From NCBI GenBank assembly GCA_965232975.1, contig CBDDRG010000103.1:1-24030 (forward strand): a DNA stretch of 24,030 nt, written 5' to 3'. Shown here piece after piece: positions 7,170 through 14,943 of the stretch; position 1 is the stretch's first letter; each line of letters opens with the position of its first letter. The translations under genes and the position numbers were made by a program. This DNA is from CBDDRG01 sp965232975. GTDB lineage: Bacteria > Pseudomonadota > Gammaproteobacteria > Pseudomonadales > Porticoccaceae. Under the pieces are notes generated by a model. That model saw nothing but the letters and a program-made list of their open reading frames with translations, was not told the DNA's origin and made no database searches.

Positions 7170-8870
7170 TCAGCGGATGTAGGCCTCGGCGGCATAGCGG
7201 CGCATCATGCGGTGGCTGTTGAAGAATGAGGCGTTCTTGCTGATCGCGCCCTGCATCACCTGCACCCAGCCGCCGGGGCTGTCGTCATAGCCGTAGTAGA
7301 GCGGCAGCACCACCTGTTCGAGCTTGTCGTAAAGCGCTTGCGCGTGACCATCGTTGACCACCGCGCCATCGCCGACGGCCCAGCCGGTCACGCCCTCGAT
7401 GCAGCCCTCGATCCACCAGCCGTCGAGTACCGACAGGCTGGGCACGCCGTTGAAGGCGGCCTTCATGCCGCTGGTGCCCGAGGCTTCGAAGGGCGCCAAC
7501 GGCGTGTTGAGCCACAGATCGCAGCCGGAAACCAGCAGCGACGCCGTATCCATGTCGTAATCGGGCAGATACACGATGGTGACGGTGTCGGCGAGGTCGC
7601 GCATGTGCCGATGCAGTTGTTCGATCAGCTCCTTGCCGCCGCCGTCGTGCGGATGCGCCTTGCCGGCCAGCACGATCTGGAAGCTGCGCTCGGCGGCAAT
7701 GGTCTTCAGCCGCTGCAGGTCGGTAAACAGCAGATCGGGTCGCTTGTACGCGGTCATGCGGCGGGCAAAGCCGAAGATCGGCACCTTGGGATGCAGGGTC
7801 ACGCCCAGGCGCGCGCGGACGGCCGCGATCAGCGCCTGCTTGGCGGCGGCGTGGGCGCCGAGCAGTGCAGCCGCGGGAATGCAGCAGTCGGCGCGCACCA
7901 GCAGCTCCGGCTCGTGACACCAGCCGGGCAGATAGCGGTCGTACAGCGCGCGCAGACTGGGCGCGGTCCAGGTGAACGGATGCACGCCATTGGTAATGGC
8001 GTGGACCCGGTAGCCGGGGAACATCTGGCGGGAAACCTCGGCGTGGCGCTTGGCGACGCCGTTCACGTATTCGCTCAGGTTCAGGGCCAGGCGGGTCATG
8101 TTGAGTTCCCGCTCCCCCGCCAGCTTCTTGATGACGTCGAGCTCGATCGGCTCGCCCAGCACCCGCGCCACCAGGTCGTAGGAGAAGCGGTCGTGCCCGG
8201 CCTCGACCGGGGTGTGGGTGGTGAAATTGCACAGCTCGCGCACGCGCGGTATGTCGTAGGGTGATTCGCCCTGCCGCAAGTCCCCCGGCGGGTACCGATA
8301 GCGGCGCAGCAACTCCAACCCCAGCAGGGCCGAGTGCCCCTCGTTCAGGTGGTATTGCCGGATCTCGAAGCCCAGCGCCAACAACATCCGCGCCCCGCCC
8401 ATGCCCAGCACGATCTCCTGCTTGAGGCGATAGGTATCGTCGCCGCCGTAGAGGTGGTGGGTGATCCCCCGATCCTCGATATGGTTGTCGTCCAGATCGG
8501 TATCGAGCAGCAGTACCGGCTGGCGTCCGCCCATATGGCCTTCGAGCACGTACAGCCAGGCGCCGATCCAGACCACGCGGCCGTCCATGGGCACCGCAAC
8601 CTTGGCGTCGAGCCACTGCGCGAACTGCGCCGGATTCCACGACACGGGGTGCTCCACCTGCCGCCCCTGGGCATCGATCTCCTGGCGGAAATAGCCGGCC
8701 CGGCTCACCAGCGTGACCGCCACGATGGGCAATACCAGATCCGTGGCGGCGCGCACCGTGTCGCCAGCCAGCACCCCGAGCCCGCCGGCATAGGTGGGAA
8801 TCTCGTTGCGCAGCGCGATCTCCATGGAGAAATAGGCGACGCGCGGTTCGTGGACAAATTCATCGAGCAT
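7170..8870 (-). CDS. glgP: Glycogen/alpha-glucan phosphorylase, short form
   Basis: Catalyses phosphorolysis of alpha-1,4-glucans to glucose 1-phosphate with a PLP cofactor in the cytoplasm. The N-terminus (AYFSMEIALRNEIPTYAGGLG) and the PLP-lysine region EASGTSGMKAAFNGVPSLS are typical of the short GT35 alpha-glucan phosphorylases. At 566 aa it is much shorter than the ~800-aa classical GlgP and lacks the DUF3417 N-terminal domain of some short forms; I see no frameshift. Two ATGs compete. The one at 8876 directly abuts AGGAG, while the one at 8870 has a 6-base spacer, so I take 8870. Upstream lies a repeated AGGAG array. It is divergent from the host-attachment gene. Confidence 0.9.
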   Translation of the reverse strand: MLDEFVHEPRVAYFSMEIALRNEIPTYAGGLGVLAGDTVRAATDLVLPIVAVTLVSRAGYFRQEIDAQGRQVEHPVSWNPAQFAQWLDAKVAVPMDGRVVWIGAWLYVLEGHMGGRQPVLLLDTDLDDNHIEDRGITHHLYGGDDTYRLKQEIVLGMGGARMLLALGFEIRQYHLNEGHSALLGLELLRRYRYPPGDLRQGESPYDIPRVRELCNFTTHTPVEAGHDRFSYDLVARVLGEPIELDVIKKLAGERELNMTRLALNLSEYVNGVAKRHAEVSRQMFPGYRVHAITNGVHPFTWTAPSLRALYDRYLPGWCHEPELLVRADCCIPAAALLGAHAAAKQALIAAVRARLGVTLHPKVPIFGFARRMTAYKRPDLLFTDLQRLKTIAAERSFQIVLAGKAHPHDGGGKELIEQLHRHMRDLADTVTIVYLPDYDMDTASLLVSGCDLWLNTPLAPFEASGTSGMKAAFNGVPSLSVLDGWWIEGCIEGVTGWAVGDGAVVNDGHAQALYDKLEQVVLPLYYGYDDSPGGWVQVMQGAISKNASFFNSHRMMRRYAAEAYIR

Positions 8871-8876
8871 GGTCAT

Positions 8877-8905
8877 CTCCTGGAATTTCTCCTGGAATTT
8901 CTCCT
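8877..8905 (-). promoter_or_regulatory. Triple Shine-Dalgarno repeat before the phosphorylase gene
   Basis: Read on the minus strand, AGGAG occurs three times with a 12-base period (complement ctcct at 8877-8881, 8889-8893 and 8901-8905), separated by identical aaattcc spacers. Only the copy next to the gene is at the right distance from ATG 8870. The two upstream copies may act as standby ribosome sites or be a slippage product. Confidence 0.7.
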
Positions 8906-9093
8906 CGAATTGCCAGCGCTGCCGCGGCAGGGCGTGCCGCCGCTACCCTCCGCGGTCTGACGACAGTGGCGGGCGCGCAAGTCTACCGCATCGGGGGGCG
9001 ACGGCAGCCTGACCTTGCCCGGCGCACGCCATCCCGTATGCCGAGCGTACCGTGGACGCCCAAACTCGAACCCGGTCATTCTGAGGAGAAGTC

Positions 9094-9537
9094 ATGAAAA
9101 CCACCTGGATTCTAGTCGCCGAACGGAGTCGCGCCCGCATCTTTGCGCTCGCCGCCCCGCTCGCTCCGCTCGAAGAACTGGAGGATCTGAACCATTCTGC
9201 GTCCCGCCTGAAGAAAAGCGAACTGGTCAGCGACCGTGCCGGCAAGATGCCGGACAAAGGTCAACCGGGTCAACATGCGGCCCCGGCAGCCCACACGGCA
9301 ACGGAAAAGGAGGCCGAGCATTTTGCCCGGCAGTTGTGTCAACGGCTGGAGCGGGGCAGAGACCAGCACCTGTTCGCGCGCCTGGCGATCGCTGCGGCGC
9401 CCGATTTCCTCGGCCTGCTGCGGCGGCACATGAGCGATTCGATCAAGGCGCTGGTCGCGGCTGAAGTGGACAAGAATCTGGTCAGGGAATCGATCCCGGA
9501 GATTCGCCGCCATCTCCCGCTAGCAATTGCGCGCTGA
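9094..9537 (+). CDS. Host attachment family protein (Host_attach)
   Basis: A 147-aa soluble protein with the N-terminal signature TTWILVAERSRARIFAL, followed by a polar low-complexity middle with several His/Ala residues and a helical C-terminal half (HFARQLCQRLERG..., DFLGLLRRHMS...). This matches the Host_attach family, named from an Agrobacterium factor needed for attachment to host cells and now seen widely in free-living proteobacteria. The fold resembles eRF1/baeRF-type domains, so the name should not be read as function. The ATG has GAGGAG 5-10 bases upstream. It stands alone between a divergent phosphorylase gene and a convergent TPM operon. Confidence 0.85.
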   Translation: MKTTWILVAERSRARIFALAAPLAPLEELEDLNHSASRLKKSELVSDRAGKMPDKGQPGQHAAPAAHTATEKEAEHFARQLCQRLERGRDQHLFARLAIAAAPDFLGLLRRHMSDSIKALVAAEVDKNLVRESIPEIRRHLPLAIAR

Positions 9538-9632
9538 GTCGGCGCCCGGATGTCCGCCGCGCCCGCCCCCAAGCGGTGAGCCAGGCGGTGTTGCACGGGC
9601 GAGACGACGTCAGGCCACACCGGGATACCCGT

Positions 9633-10127
9633 TCAATCGACAATTTGCGGTTCGTTGGGCAGTTCGTCCACATCCGGCGTGCCGGCGCTGCGCGGAAAAT
9701 GCTGCGCCAGTAGCGCGGAGACCGCCGCCACACCCTGCACCACTGCCTGCTCGGGTGCCTGAACGCGCATCTGTGCCGCCATCGACTCACAGATGTTGCG
9801 CCACTGCGCCTCGCTGACCAGGCCGCGCAGGCCGCGGTCGGCAATGATTTCGATGGCGTGATCCGCCAGCAGCAGATAGATCAGCACGCCGTTGTTGGCT
9901 TCGGTATCCCAGGTGCGCAGCCGGGCAAAGGCCTCGGTGGCGCGCTGGCGCGCCGCCACGCCCCGCCACACCTCGAGGAGCGGCAGATCCGCTTCGACGG
10001 CGAACATGACTTCGCCGCGGTGGCGGCGCTCGCCGTCAGCGATCGCGGCCGTTATCCGCGCCAAGCCGGCGGCGGGGAACCAGCGCCGCACCGACGGTGC
10101 AAACAAATGGCGCAGTAGCCGCTTCAT
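9633..10127 (-). CDS. Second TPM-domain protein
   Basis: A 164-aa protein if started at ATG 10127 (MKRLLRHLF...); an alternative ATG at 10142 overlaps the stop of the previous gene as TGATG. A longer frame from 10247 would read the Gly-repeat DNA of the neighbour in another frame as Trp/Arg runs and is rejected. Residues ~15-125 match the TPM domain, with EVMFAVEADLPL and NNGVLIYLLLADHAIEIIADRGL. I see no clear signal peptide, so it is probably cytoplasmic or peripheral. Paired lemA-TPM-TPM genes are common in proteobacteria; their role at the envelope is not settled. It is the third gene of that operon. Confidence 0.8.
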   Translation of the reverse strand: MKRLLRHLFAPSVRRWFPAAGLARITAAIADGERRHRGEVMFAVEADLPLLEVWRGVAARQRATEAFARLRTWDTEANNGVLIYLLLADHAIEIIADRGLRGLVSEAQWRNICESMAAQMRVQAPEQAVVQGVAAVSALLAQHFPRSAGTPDVDELPNEPQIVD

Positions 10128-10141
10128 CACCACCGCCCTCA

Positions 10142-11017
10142 TCACCACCGCCCCGAGGCGCCGCCGCCTCCGGAGCTGCCGCCCCCGCCGCCAAACCCAC
10201 CACCTCCGCCACCAAAGCCTCCACCACCAAAACCTCCACCACCCCAATCCTGGCGGCGCGCGTAGCGGCTCCCGCTGGAGGCGGGCAGCAAGCCGTAAAT
10301 CAGGCCGAACACGCCGGCGATCACGGCCACCACCAGCAGCGAGGAAAACACAAACGCCAACACTGCCGCCGCGCCGCCAGCGACCAGGCCGCGCATGCCG
10401 GCTGGCGCCACGCGCAATGCGCCGCGGACGATATTGGCGATGACAAAGGCGGCAAACAACCCGTTCAACCAGTTGCCTGCCGCTGAATTCGCGGCGGTTG
10501 TGTTACTGCCAGCCGGCGCCGGCAAGGTTTCGCCGTCGATCAGTTTCACCAGCATCGCGCTCGCGGCGCTGATGCCGCCACCGAAATCGCCGGCGCGGAA
10601 GCTCGGTATCAGGTAGTCCTCGATGATTCGTTTGGCGACGGCATCGGGAATCGCGCCCTCCAGGCCATAGCCCGGTTGAATGCGCACGCTGCGGTCGCTC
10701 TTCGCCACCAGCAGCAGCACGCCGTCGTCGACGCCCTTGCGGCCCAGCCGCCACTGATCGAACACGCGCTGGGTATATTGCTCGATGGTTTCCGGCCGAG
10801 TGCTGGCAATCATCAGTATCTGCAACTGGCTGCCCTTGCGCCGCTGCAGCGCCAGCGCCCGTTGCTGCAACTGCTGCTTTTGGTCAGCGTCGAGCGTGCC
10901 GGTGGTGTCGATGACCGGCGCATCGAGTGGCGGAATGGCGGCAAGTTGTTGCGCCCAGGCCGGCGCGCCCAGCAGGCACGCCAGTACTAACAGATACCTG
11001 ACCATGGCGCGGCTCAT
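10142..11017 (-). CDS. TPM-domain membrane protein, YgcG family
   Basis: A 291-aa envelope protein with a signal peptide ending near AWA-QQ, then a TPM domain (about residues 30-165) containing VLLLVAKSDRSVRIQPGYGLEG, then two hydrophobic segments (about 180-255) and a C-terminal tail of almost pure Gly/Phe/Ser ending GRW. The Gly-rich tail after membrane helices is usual for YgcG-like TPM proteins. ATG at 11017 overlaps the lemA stop as ATGA, which indicates coupled translation; an internal ATG four codons later would also keep the signal peptide. TPM domains have been linked to photosystem repair in plants and to phosphatase activity, but the bacterial role is uncertain. Confidence 0.88.
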   Translation of the reverse strand: MSRAMVRYLLVLACLLGAPAWAQQLAAIPPLDAPVIDTTGTLDADQKQQLQQRALALQRRKGSQLQILMIASTRPETIEQYTQRVFDQWRLGRKGVDDGVLLLVAKSDRSVRIQPGYGLEGAIPDAVAKRIIEDYLIPSFRAGDFGGGISAASAMLVKLIDGETLPAPAGSNTTAANSAAGNWLNGLFAAFVIANIVRGALRVAPAGMRGLVAGGAAAVLAFVFSSLLVVAVIAGVFGLIYGLLPASSGSRYARRQDWGGGGFGGGGFGGGGGGFGGGGGSSGGGGASGRW

Positions 11018-11619
11018 TGCGCTGGCGTCGGCGCGGGAGCGCCGAAGTCAATCATCGGCGCTTCCGATATCGCGGCCTCATTGGCGACGCTGAAATTGGG
11101 TTTCGGATCGTAGCCGAACGCTTTGGCAGTCAGGACTTGCGGGAACGAACGCACAAAGGTGTTGTAGTCCTGCACCACCTGGATATAGCGCCCGCGCGCG
11201 ACCGTGATGCGGTTCTCGGTGCCCTCGATCTGCGCCTGCAGGTCGCGGAAGCCACGGTCGGATTTCAGGTCCGGGTATTTTTCGACGACCACCAGGAGCC
11301 GCGACAGCGCGCTCGACAGTTCGCCCTGGGCCTGCTGAAACTGGTCCAGCGAGGCCGCATCATTCGCATTGACCTGAATCTGGCCTACCTTGGCGCGGGC
11401 ATTGGTGACGTCGGTCAGCACCTGGCGCTCGTGCTGGGCGTAGCCCTGCACCGTCTTGACCAGATTGGGGATCAGATCCGCGCGGCGCTTGTACTGGTTC
11501 AACACCTCGGCCCAGCTCGCCGTTACCGCCTCATCCTTCTGTTGGATGCTGTTATAGCCACAGCCGGACAGCAGCGCCAAGGTCATCGTCAAGAGCAGCA
11601 AGCGGAGGAATGTATGCAT
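11014..11619 (-). CDS. lemA: LemA family lipoprotein
   Basis: A 201-aa protein of the usual LemA length. A lipobox LLSGC with Cys20 follows a hydrophobic leader, so it is probably a lipoprotein. The LemA core is clear: QKDEAVTASWAEVLNQYKRR, DLIPNLVKTVQGY, YPDLKSDRGFRDLQ and ENRITVARGRYIQ, a helical bundle with long coiled helices. The C-terminus is Ala/Pro-rich. It is the first gene of a lemA-TPM-TPM operon and overlaps the next gene by four bases. A weak GGAT precedes the start. Function in bacteria is not defined beyond envelope location. Confidence 0.93.
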   Translation of the reverse strand: MHTFLRLLLLTMTLALLSGCGYNSIQQKDEAVTASWAEVLNQYKRRADLIPNLVKTVQGYAQHERQVLTDVTNARAKVGQIQVNANDAASLDQFQQAQGELSSALSRLLVVVEKYPDLKSDRGFRDLQAQIEGTENRITVARGRYIQVVQDYNTFVRSFPQVLTAKAFGYDPKPNFSVANEAAISEAPMIDFGAPAPTPAQ

Positions 11620-11990
11620 GGCAAATCCGTTTTGATGGTGACCGCGAAACTGAACCGTGCCAGACGCGTAACGCGACTGGGGCGGCGCGCCCGGGCGGAT
11701 GGTAGCGCAACCGGCCTGCCCTCGCAGCGTGCGGGCCGTATGATCCAGGGCGGGCCTTTGGCATAATCCGGCGCGTTATCCCCTCCGCGGCGCGCCCCAT
11801 GTCGTCGCCGAGCGGTCTCAGCGATACCAAACCCATGACCTGCAGGCCCCCCGGCGCGGAGCCGCCGCACGGCCGATACCTGCGGCGGCTATTCGAATAA
11901 CAACCACGCCAATAACAGCCACGCCAATAACCACAACGCCAATAACGACAACGCCAATAACGACAACGCAAGCAAGCGCAGGAGGATTCC
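11620..11990. other. Divergent intergenic region between lemA and the first esterase
   Basis: About 370 bases separate two divergently transcribed genes, so promoters for both should lie here. The right part holds a 15-bp tandem repeat (listed separately) and the ribosome site AGGAGG just before 11991. The left part is G+C-rich with no convincing -35/-10 pair; gcataat near 11760 could serve as a -10 on the plus strand. Frames crossing it in either direction show repeat-driven or Arg-rich translations and are not credible genes. Confidence 0.5.
11896..11970. repeat. 15-bp tandem repeat, five units, directly before an esterase gene
   Basis: Five head-to-tail 15-bp units run without gaps, each starting aataac and ending acgcc (the last acgca). 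Units four and five differ only in their last base and the first three vary at positions 7-10. The array ends 20 bases before the esterase ATG, so it forms most of the leader or promoter of that gene. The unit is a multiple of three, but no gene covers it. Confidence 0.85.
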
Positions 11991-12929
11991 ATGACACTCG
12001 ACCCCCAAGCAGCCGCACTGCTCGCCCAGGCCGCCGAAAGCGGCGGCCCCGCCCTTGGCGAAGGCTCCCCGGCACAGGGCCGGGAACTGTTCGCCGGTCT
12101 GGTCAGCCAGCTCGGCCTGCCGCCGCCGGCGGTGAAATCCGTTGACGAAGTGCAGATCAGTGGCCCCAACGGCGCCATTCGCACACTAGTCATCACACCC
12201 AACGGCGGCGGCGGCCCGCTGCCGGTGCTCATCTACTACCACGGCGGTGGCTGGGTGATCGGCAGCCCCGAGACCCACCGCAGCGAGACCCATTTCTTGG
12301 CCGATGCGGCCAACTGCATCGTCGTGGTGCCCGACTACCGGCTGGCGCCCGAGCACCCGTTCCCGGCGGCGCCGGAAGATTGCTACGCGGTGCTGGCATG
12401 GGTGGGTGCCAATATCGCCGGCCGCGGTGGCGACCCCAGCCGCATCGCGGTGGCCGGCGACAGCGCCGGCGGCAATCTGTCCGCCGTGGTGGCGCAGATG
12501 ACCCGGGCGCGCGGCGGCCCCCGGCTCGCGCTGCAACTGCTGGTCTACCCCGCCACTCGCATGGGTCAGACCACCGAATCCTATCGCCTGTTCAACGACG
12601 GCTATTTTCTGACCGGCAAGGCCATGGCCTGGTTTTTCGCCCACTACCTGACCAAAGCGGCAGACTGGGACAACCCGCTGGCCTCGCCCCTGCTGAGCCC
12701 CGATGTGAGCGGACTGGCACCGGCGTTCGTCATGACCGCCGGCTTCGATCCGCTCCGCGATGAAGGCGCCGCTTACGCCGACCGCCTCAAGGCAGCCGGT
12801 GTCCCGGTCGAGTATCAGTGCTACGCCGCGCAGATTCACGGCTTTGTATCCATGGCCGGGGTCATCGATCAGGGCCGCGAATTCTTGCAGCAGGCGGCCG
12901 TGGCGCTGCGCCGGGCGTTTGCCCGCTGA
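11991..12929 (+). CDS. Alpha/beta hydrolase, HSL (Aes-like) esterase family, first copy
   Basis: A 312-aa carboxylesterase of the hormone-sensitive-lipase family. The oxyanion-hole motif is HGGGW (His84), the nucleophile is Ser158 in GDSAGG, and the likely triad partners are Asp253 in GFDPLRDE and His283 in QIHGF. Such enzymes cleave short-chain acyl esters. No signal peptide is seen, so it should be cytoplasmic. The ATG has a strong AGGAGG with a 5-base spacer. A second HSL esterase follows after 94 bases on the same strand, but the two differ enough in sequence and length that a recent duplication is unlikely. Confidence 0.92.
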   Translation: MTLDPQAAALLAQAAESGGPALGEGSPAQGRELFAGLVSQLGLPPPAVKSVDEVQISGPNGAIRTLVITPNGGGGPLPVLIYYHGGGWVIGSPETHRSETHFLADAANCIVVVPDYRLAPEHPFPAAPEDCYAVLAWVGANIAGRGGDPSRIAVAGDSAGGNLSAVVAQMTRARGGPRLALQLLVYPATRMGQTTESYRLFNDGYFLTGKAMAWFFAHYLTKAADWDNPLASPLLSPDVSGLAPAFVMTAGFDPLRDEGAAYADRLKAAGVPVEYQCYAAQIHGFVSMAGVIDQGREFLQQAAVALRRAFAR

Positions 12930-12975
12930 GCGCCGCGCGCCGGTTTAACAATGATGATTAACGGCTAATTTCTAC

Positions 12976-12984
12976 TGTAATAAT
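12976..12984 (+). promoter_or_regulatory. Possible extended -10 promoter before the second esterase
   Basis: The short gap between the two esterases is AT-rich unlike its surroundings. It contains TG-t-AATAAT (12976-12984), which resembles an extended -10, with TTAACG 15 bases upstream as a weak -35. A small palindrome, TTGAA-AATA-TTCAA (12985-12998), follows and could be an operator. This would let the second esterase be expressed separately. Confidence 0.3.
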
Positions 12985-13023
12985 TTGAAAATATTCAACT
13001 TCATAACCTAAAGGAGATTCTCT

Positions 13024-13914
13024 ATGTCGCAACAACAACTCGACAAATTGCTCGCCATTTTTGCCCGCCAGCCGACGCTGGGCGCGCTTTCGCTGGAGCG
13101 GGAGCGCGCCAATCTCGATGAGGGCGGCGCGCGCTTCAAGGTGCCCGCCGACGTGGTGCTGGAACCCGTCAGCGCCGACGGCGTGCCGGCGGAATACCTG
13201 ACCGCGCCCAATGCCGCGTCCGATCGCGCGGTGCTGTATTTACACGGTGGCGGCTACGCCATCGGCTCCATCAAAAGCCACCGCTACCTGATGCAGAACG
13301 TGTCCCGCGCCGCCGGCGCCCGCACGCTGGGCATCGACTATCGCCTGGCGCCCGAACACCCGTTCCCGGCCGCGATCGAAGACGCCACCAAGGCCTATCT
13401 GTGGCTGCTGGCGCAGGGCTTTGCGGCGAGCAAGGTCGCCATCGCCGGCGACTCGGCGGGCGGCGGGCTGACGCTGGCGACCCTGGTCAATCTGCGCGAC
13501 AAGGGCTTGCCGATGCCCGCCGCCGGAGTGCTGATTTCGCCCTGGACCGATCTCACCGGCACCGCCGCTTCGGTCAAGTCGCGCGCCGCCAGCGATCCCA
13601 TGGTCAAACCCGACGGCCTCTACGGTCTCGCCGGCCACTATCTGCATGGCGTGGACGCCCGCAATCCGCTGGCCTCGCCGGTGTTCGCCGAGATGAAGGG
13701 CCTGCCGCCGCTGTTGATCCATGTCGGTGGCCGCGAAATTCTGTACGACGATGCGGTGACGGTGGCCAGGCGCGCGCGGGCGGCGGGGGTCGAGGTGACG
13801 CTGGTGGAAGAGCCGGCGCTGTTCCACGTCTGGCACGCCTTTGCGCCCATGCTCGACGAAGGCCAGCAGGCGGTCGAGCAAATCGGCGCATGGCTCAAGA
13901 CCCGGTTCCGTTGA
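13024..13914 (+). CDS. Alpha/beta hydrolase, HSL esterase family, second copy
   Basis: A 296-aa esterase of the HSL family. HGGGY (His74) forms the oxyanion hole, Ser144 in GDSAGGG is the nucleophile, the acid is one of Asp242/Asp243 in LYDDAVTVARRA, and the base is His268 in LFHVWH. The sequence is of the acetyl-esterase/monoterpene epsilon-lactone hydrolase-like type, and the substrate cannot be told. The ATG has AAAGGAG 7 bases upstream. A strong hairpin terminator follows the stop after 6 bases. It may have its own promoter in the AT-rich gap upstream. Confidence 0.92.
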   Translation: MSQQQLDKLLAIFARQPTLGALSLERERANLDEGGARFKVPADVVLEPVSADGVPAEYLTAPNAASDRAVLYLHGGGYAIGSIKSHRYLMQNVSRAAGARTLGIDYRLAPEHPFPAAIEDATKAYLWLLAQGFAASKVAIAGDSAGGGLTLATLVNLRDKGLPMPAAGVLISPWTDLTGTAASVKSRAASDPMVKPDGLYGLAGHYLHGVDARNPLASPVFAEMKGLPPLLIHVGGREILYDDAVTVARRARAAGVEVTLVEEPALFHVWHAFAPMLDEGQQAVEQIGAWLKTRFR

Positions 13915-13920
13915 GAAAAT

Positions 13921-13949
13921 ATAAAGCCGGGGTCGCCCCCCGGCTTTAT
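13921..13949 (+). terminator. Hairpin terminator after the second esterase
   Basis: A perfect 12-bp stem (13921-13932 pairing with 13938-13949) encloses a 5-base loop. The stem is ataaag on the outside and ccgggg on the inside, so the descending arm ends ctttat and is followed by t. AT-rich bases flank both sides. It starts 6 bases after the stop codon and should act as an intrinsic terminator, possibly in both directions. Confidence 0.85.
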
Positions 13950-14230
13950 TCACAGCATTCACAGCAGCTGTTTGCGGAGAGGCTCCGGCGGCAGCAAGGT
14001 CGTGGTGCAACATCACGCCGCAAAAGGCCAGTCGCCACCGACGAGACCAAGCACCCGTTTTACGCCGCGTAAGTCCCGCCATGTTCCCCACCAACGGCGG
14101 GGGCGCCAGGACGCGTCCGCCGGCGCCGCGCCGGAAGGTGCTCAACCTGTCCTCGATCCGGCCGCCGACCCGCGCGCCCATACCAGCGGATATATGCTTG
14201 GGTCACGGCGAAAACACAGCGAACGGTTCG
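13950..14230. other. Gene-free stretch after the terminator
   Basis: About 280 bases without a supported gene. Frames that cross it (for example an N-terminal extension of the next gene to 14081, or long antisense frames over the esterase) are Arg/Pro-rich readings of G+C-rich DNA. I see no RNA gene, repeat or clear promoter. Confidence 0.4.
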
Positions 14231-14842
14231 ATGGTGAAGCGAGTTGTCATTGGGATCCTGGTACTGCTCGGCTTGATGCAAGTCTGGGATCAGTACAGCC
14301 ATCGCGCGCTGGCGCGGCCGGACGGCGTGCTGGTTGCGACTGAACCTCTGCAAGCGCAGGCCGATGATCCGCGGCCGTTCGCGCTCGGTGAGTTCATGCT
14401 GACGCCGCTCGCCAATTTTTCGCTGCGCGGGCGGGTGCTGCTGGTGGCGCGTTATCGGCTGGGCAGGGAGGCAAGGCTCGCGCCCTATGATCTCGGCGTC
14501 GGCTGGCAGCGGATGTCGGATTCGGCCGTGTTGCGGAAGCTGAGTCTGGCGCAATCGGCGCGCTTTCTGACCTGGCGCTGGCGCGATGCGCCGCCGCTAC
14601 CGGACGCCGAGATCACCCGTTCGGCGGCGAACATTCATCTGATTCCCGCCAACGGTCGCGTCCGGTCGCGCATCGCCGCGCTGCGGCCGGGACAACTGGT
14701 GTTGTTGCGGGGCCGTCTGGTCGAGGCGTCGCGCGCCGATGGCTGGCGCTGGTCCAGCTCGCTGCGCCGCGACGATAAAGGCCGGGGCGCCTGCGAGCTG
14801 CTGTACGTCGAAACTATCGAAGCAGACAGTGGCAAGGGGTAA
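14231..14842 (+). CDS. Membrane-anchored conserved hypothetical protein
   Basis: A 203-aa protein with one N-terminal hydrophobic segment (VVIGILVLLGLMQVW), followed by a soluble, probably periplasmic domain. Visible features are GEFMLTPLANFSLRGRVLLVARYRLGRE, DLGVGWQRMSDSAVL, then WRW and ANIHLIPAN, and late on a G-Q-L-V-L-L-R-G-R-L-V-E strand that reads like an OB or SH3-like barrel. I recall this arrangement from uncharacterised proteobacterial proteins but cannot name a function. I chose ATG 14231 because the 50 extra residues from 14081 are Arg/Pro-rich and would bury the signal anchor; the ribosome site is weak. The metallophosphoesterase gene follows after 101 bases. Confidence 0.7.
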   Translation: MVKRVVIGILVLLGLMQVWDQYSHRALARPDGVLVATEPLQAQADDPRPFALGEFMLTPLANFSLRGRVLLVARYRLGREARLAPYDLGVGWQRMSDSAVLRKLSLAQSARFLTWRWRDAPPLPDAEITRSAANIHLIPANGRVRSRIAALRPGQLVLLRGRLVEASRADGWRWSSSLRRDDKGRGACELLYVETIEADSGKG

Positions 14843-14943
14843 AGGGCGCCCTGATTCAGGCAGAGCATCCGCAAAGCGCAGCGGCGCTGTTATCGTTAGC
14901 ACTTTGCGATGCCACTGACCCGCACCGCTGAGCATGCCGCCCC

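Noticed and set aside
5739..7229. 496-residue plus-strand frame
   Set aside because: It is antisense to nhaA, whose membrane segments and aspartates are clear. The frame reads as His/Gln/Arg-rich nonsense typical of the opposite strand of G+C-rich genes.
7285..8640. 451-residue minus-strand frame
   Set aside because: It is a shifted reading of the phosphorylase gene with Arg/Ala/Gly-rich composition and no motif.
10128..10247. N-terminal extension of the second TPM gene with Trp/Arg runs
   Set aside because: It is the Gly-rich tail of the preceding TPM gene read in another frame.
11896..11970. CRISPR array
   Set aside because: The units are contiguous 15-mers without spacers and no cas genes are near.
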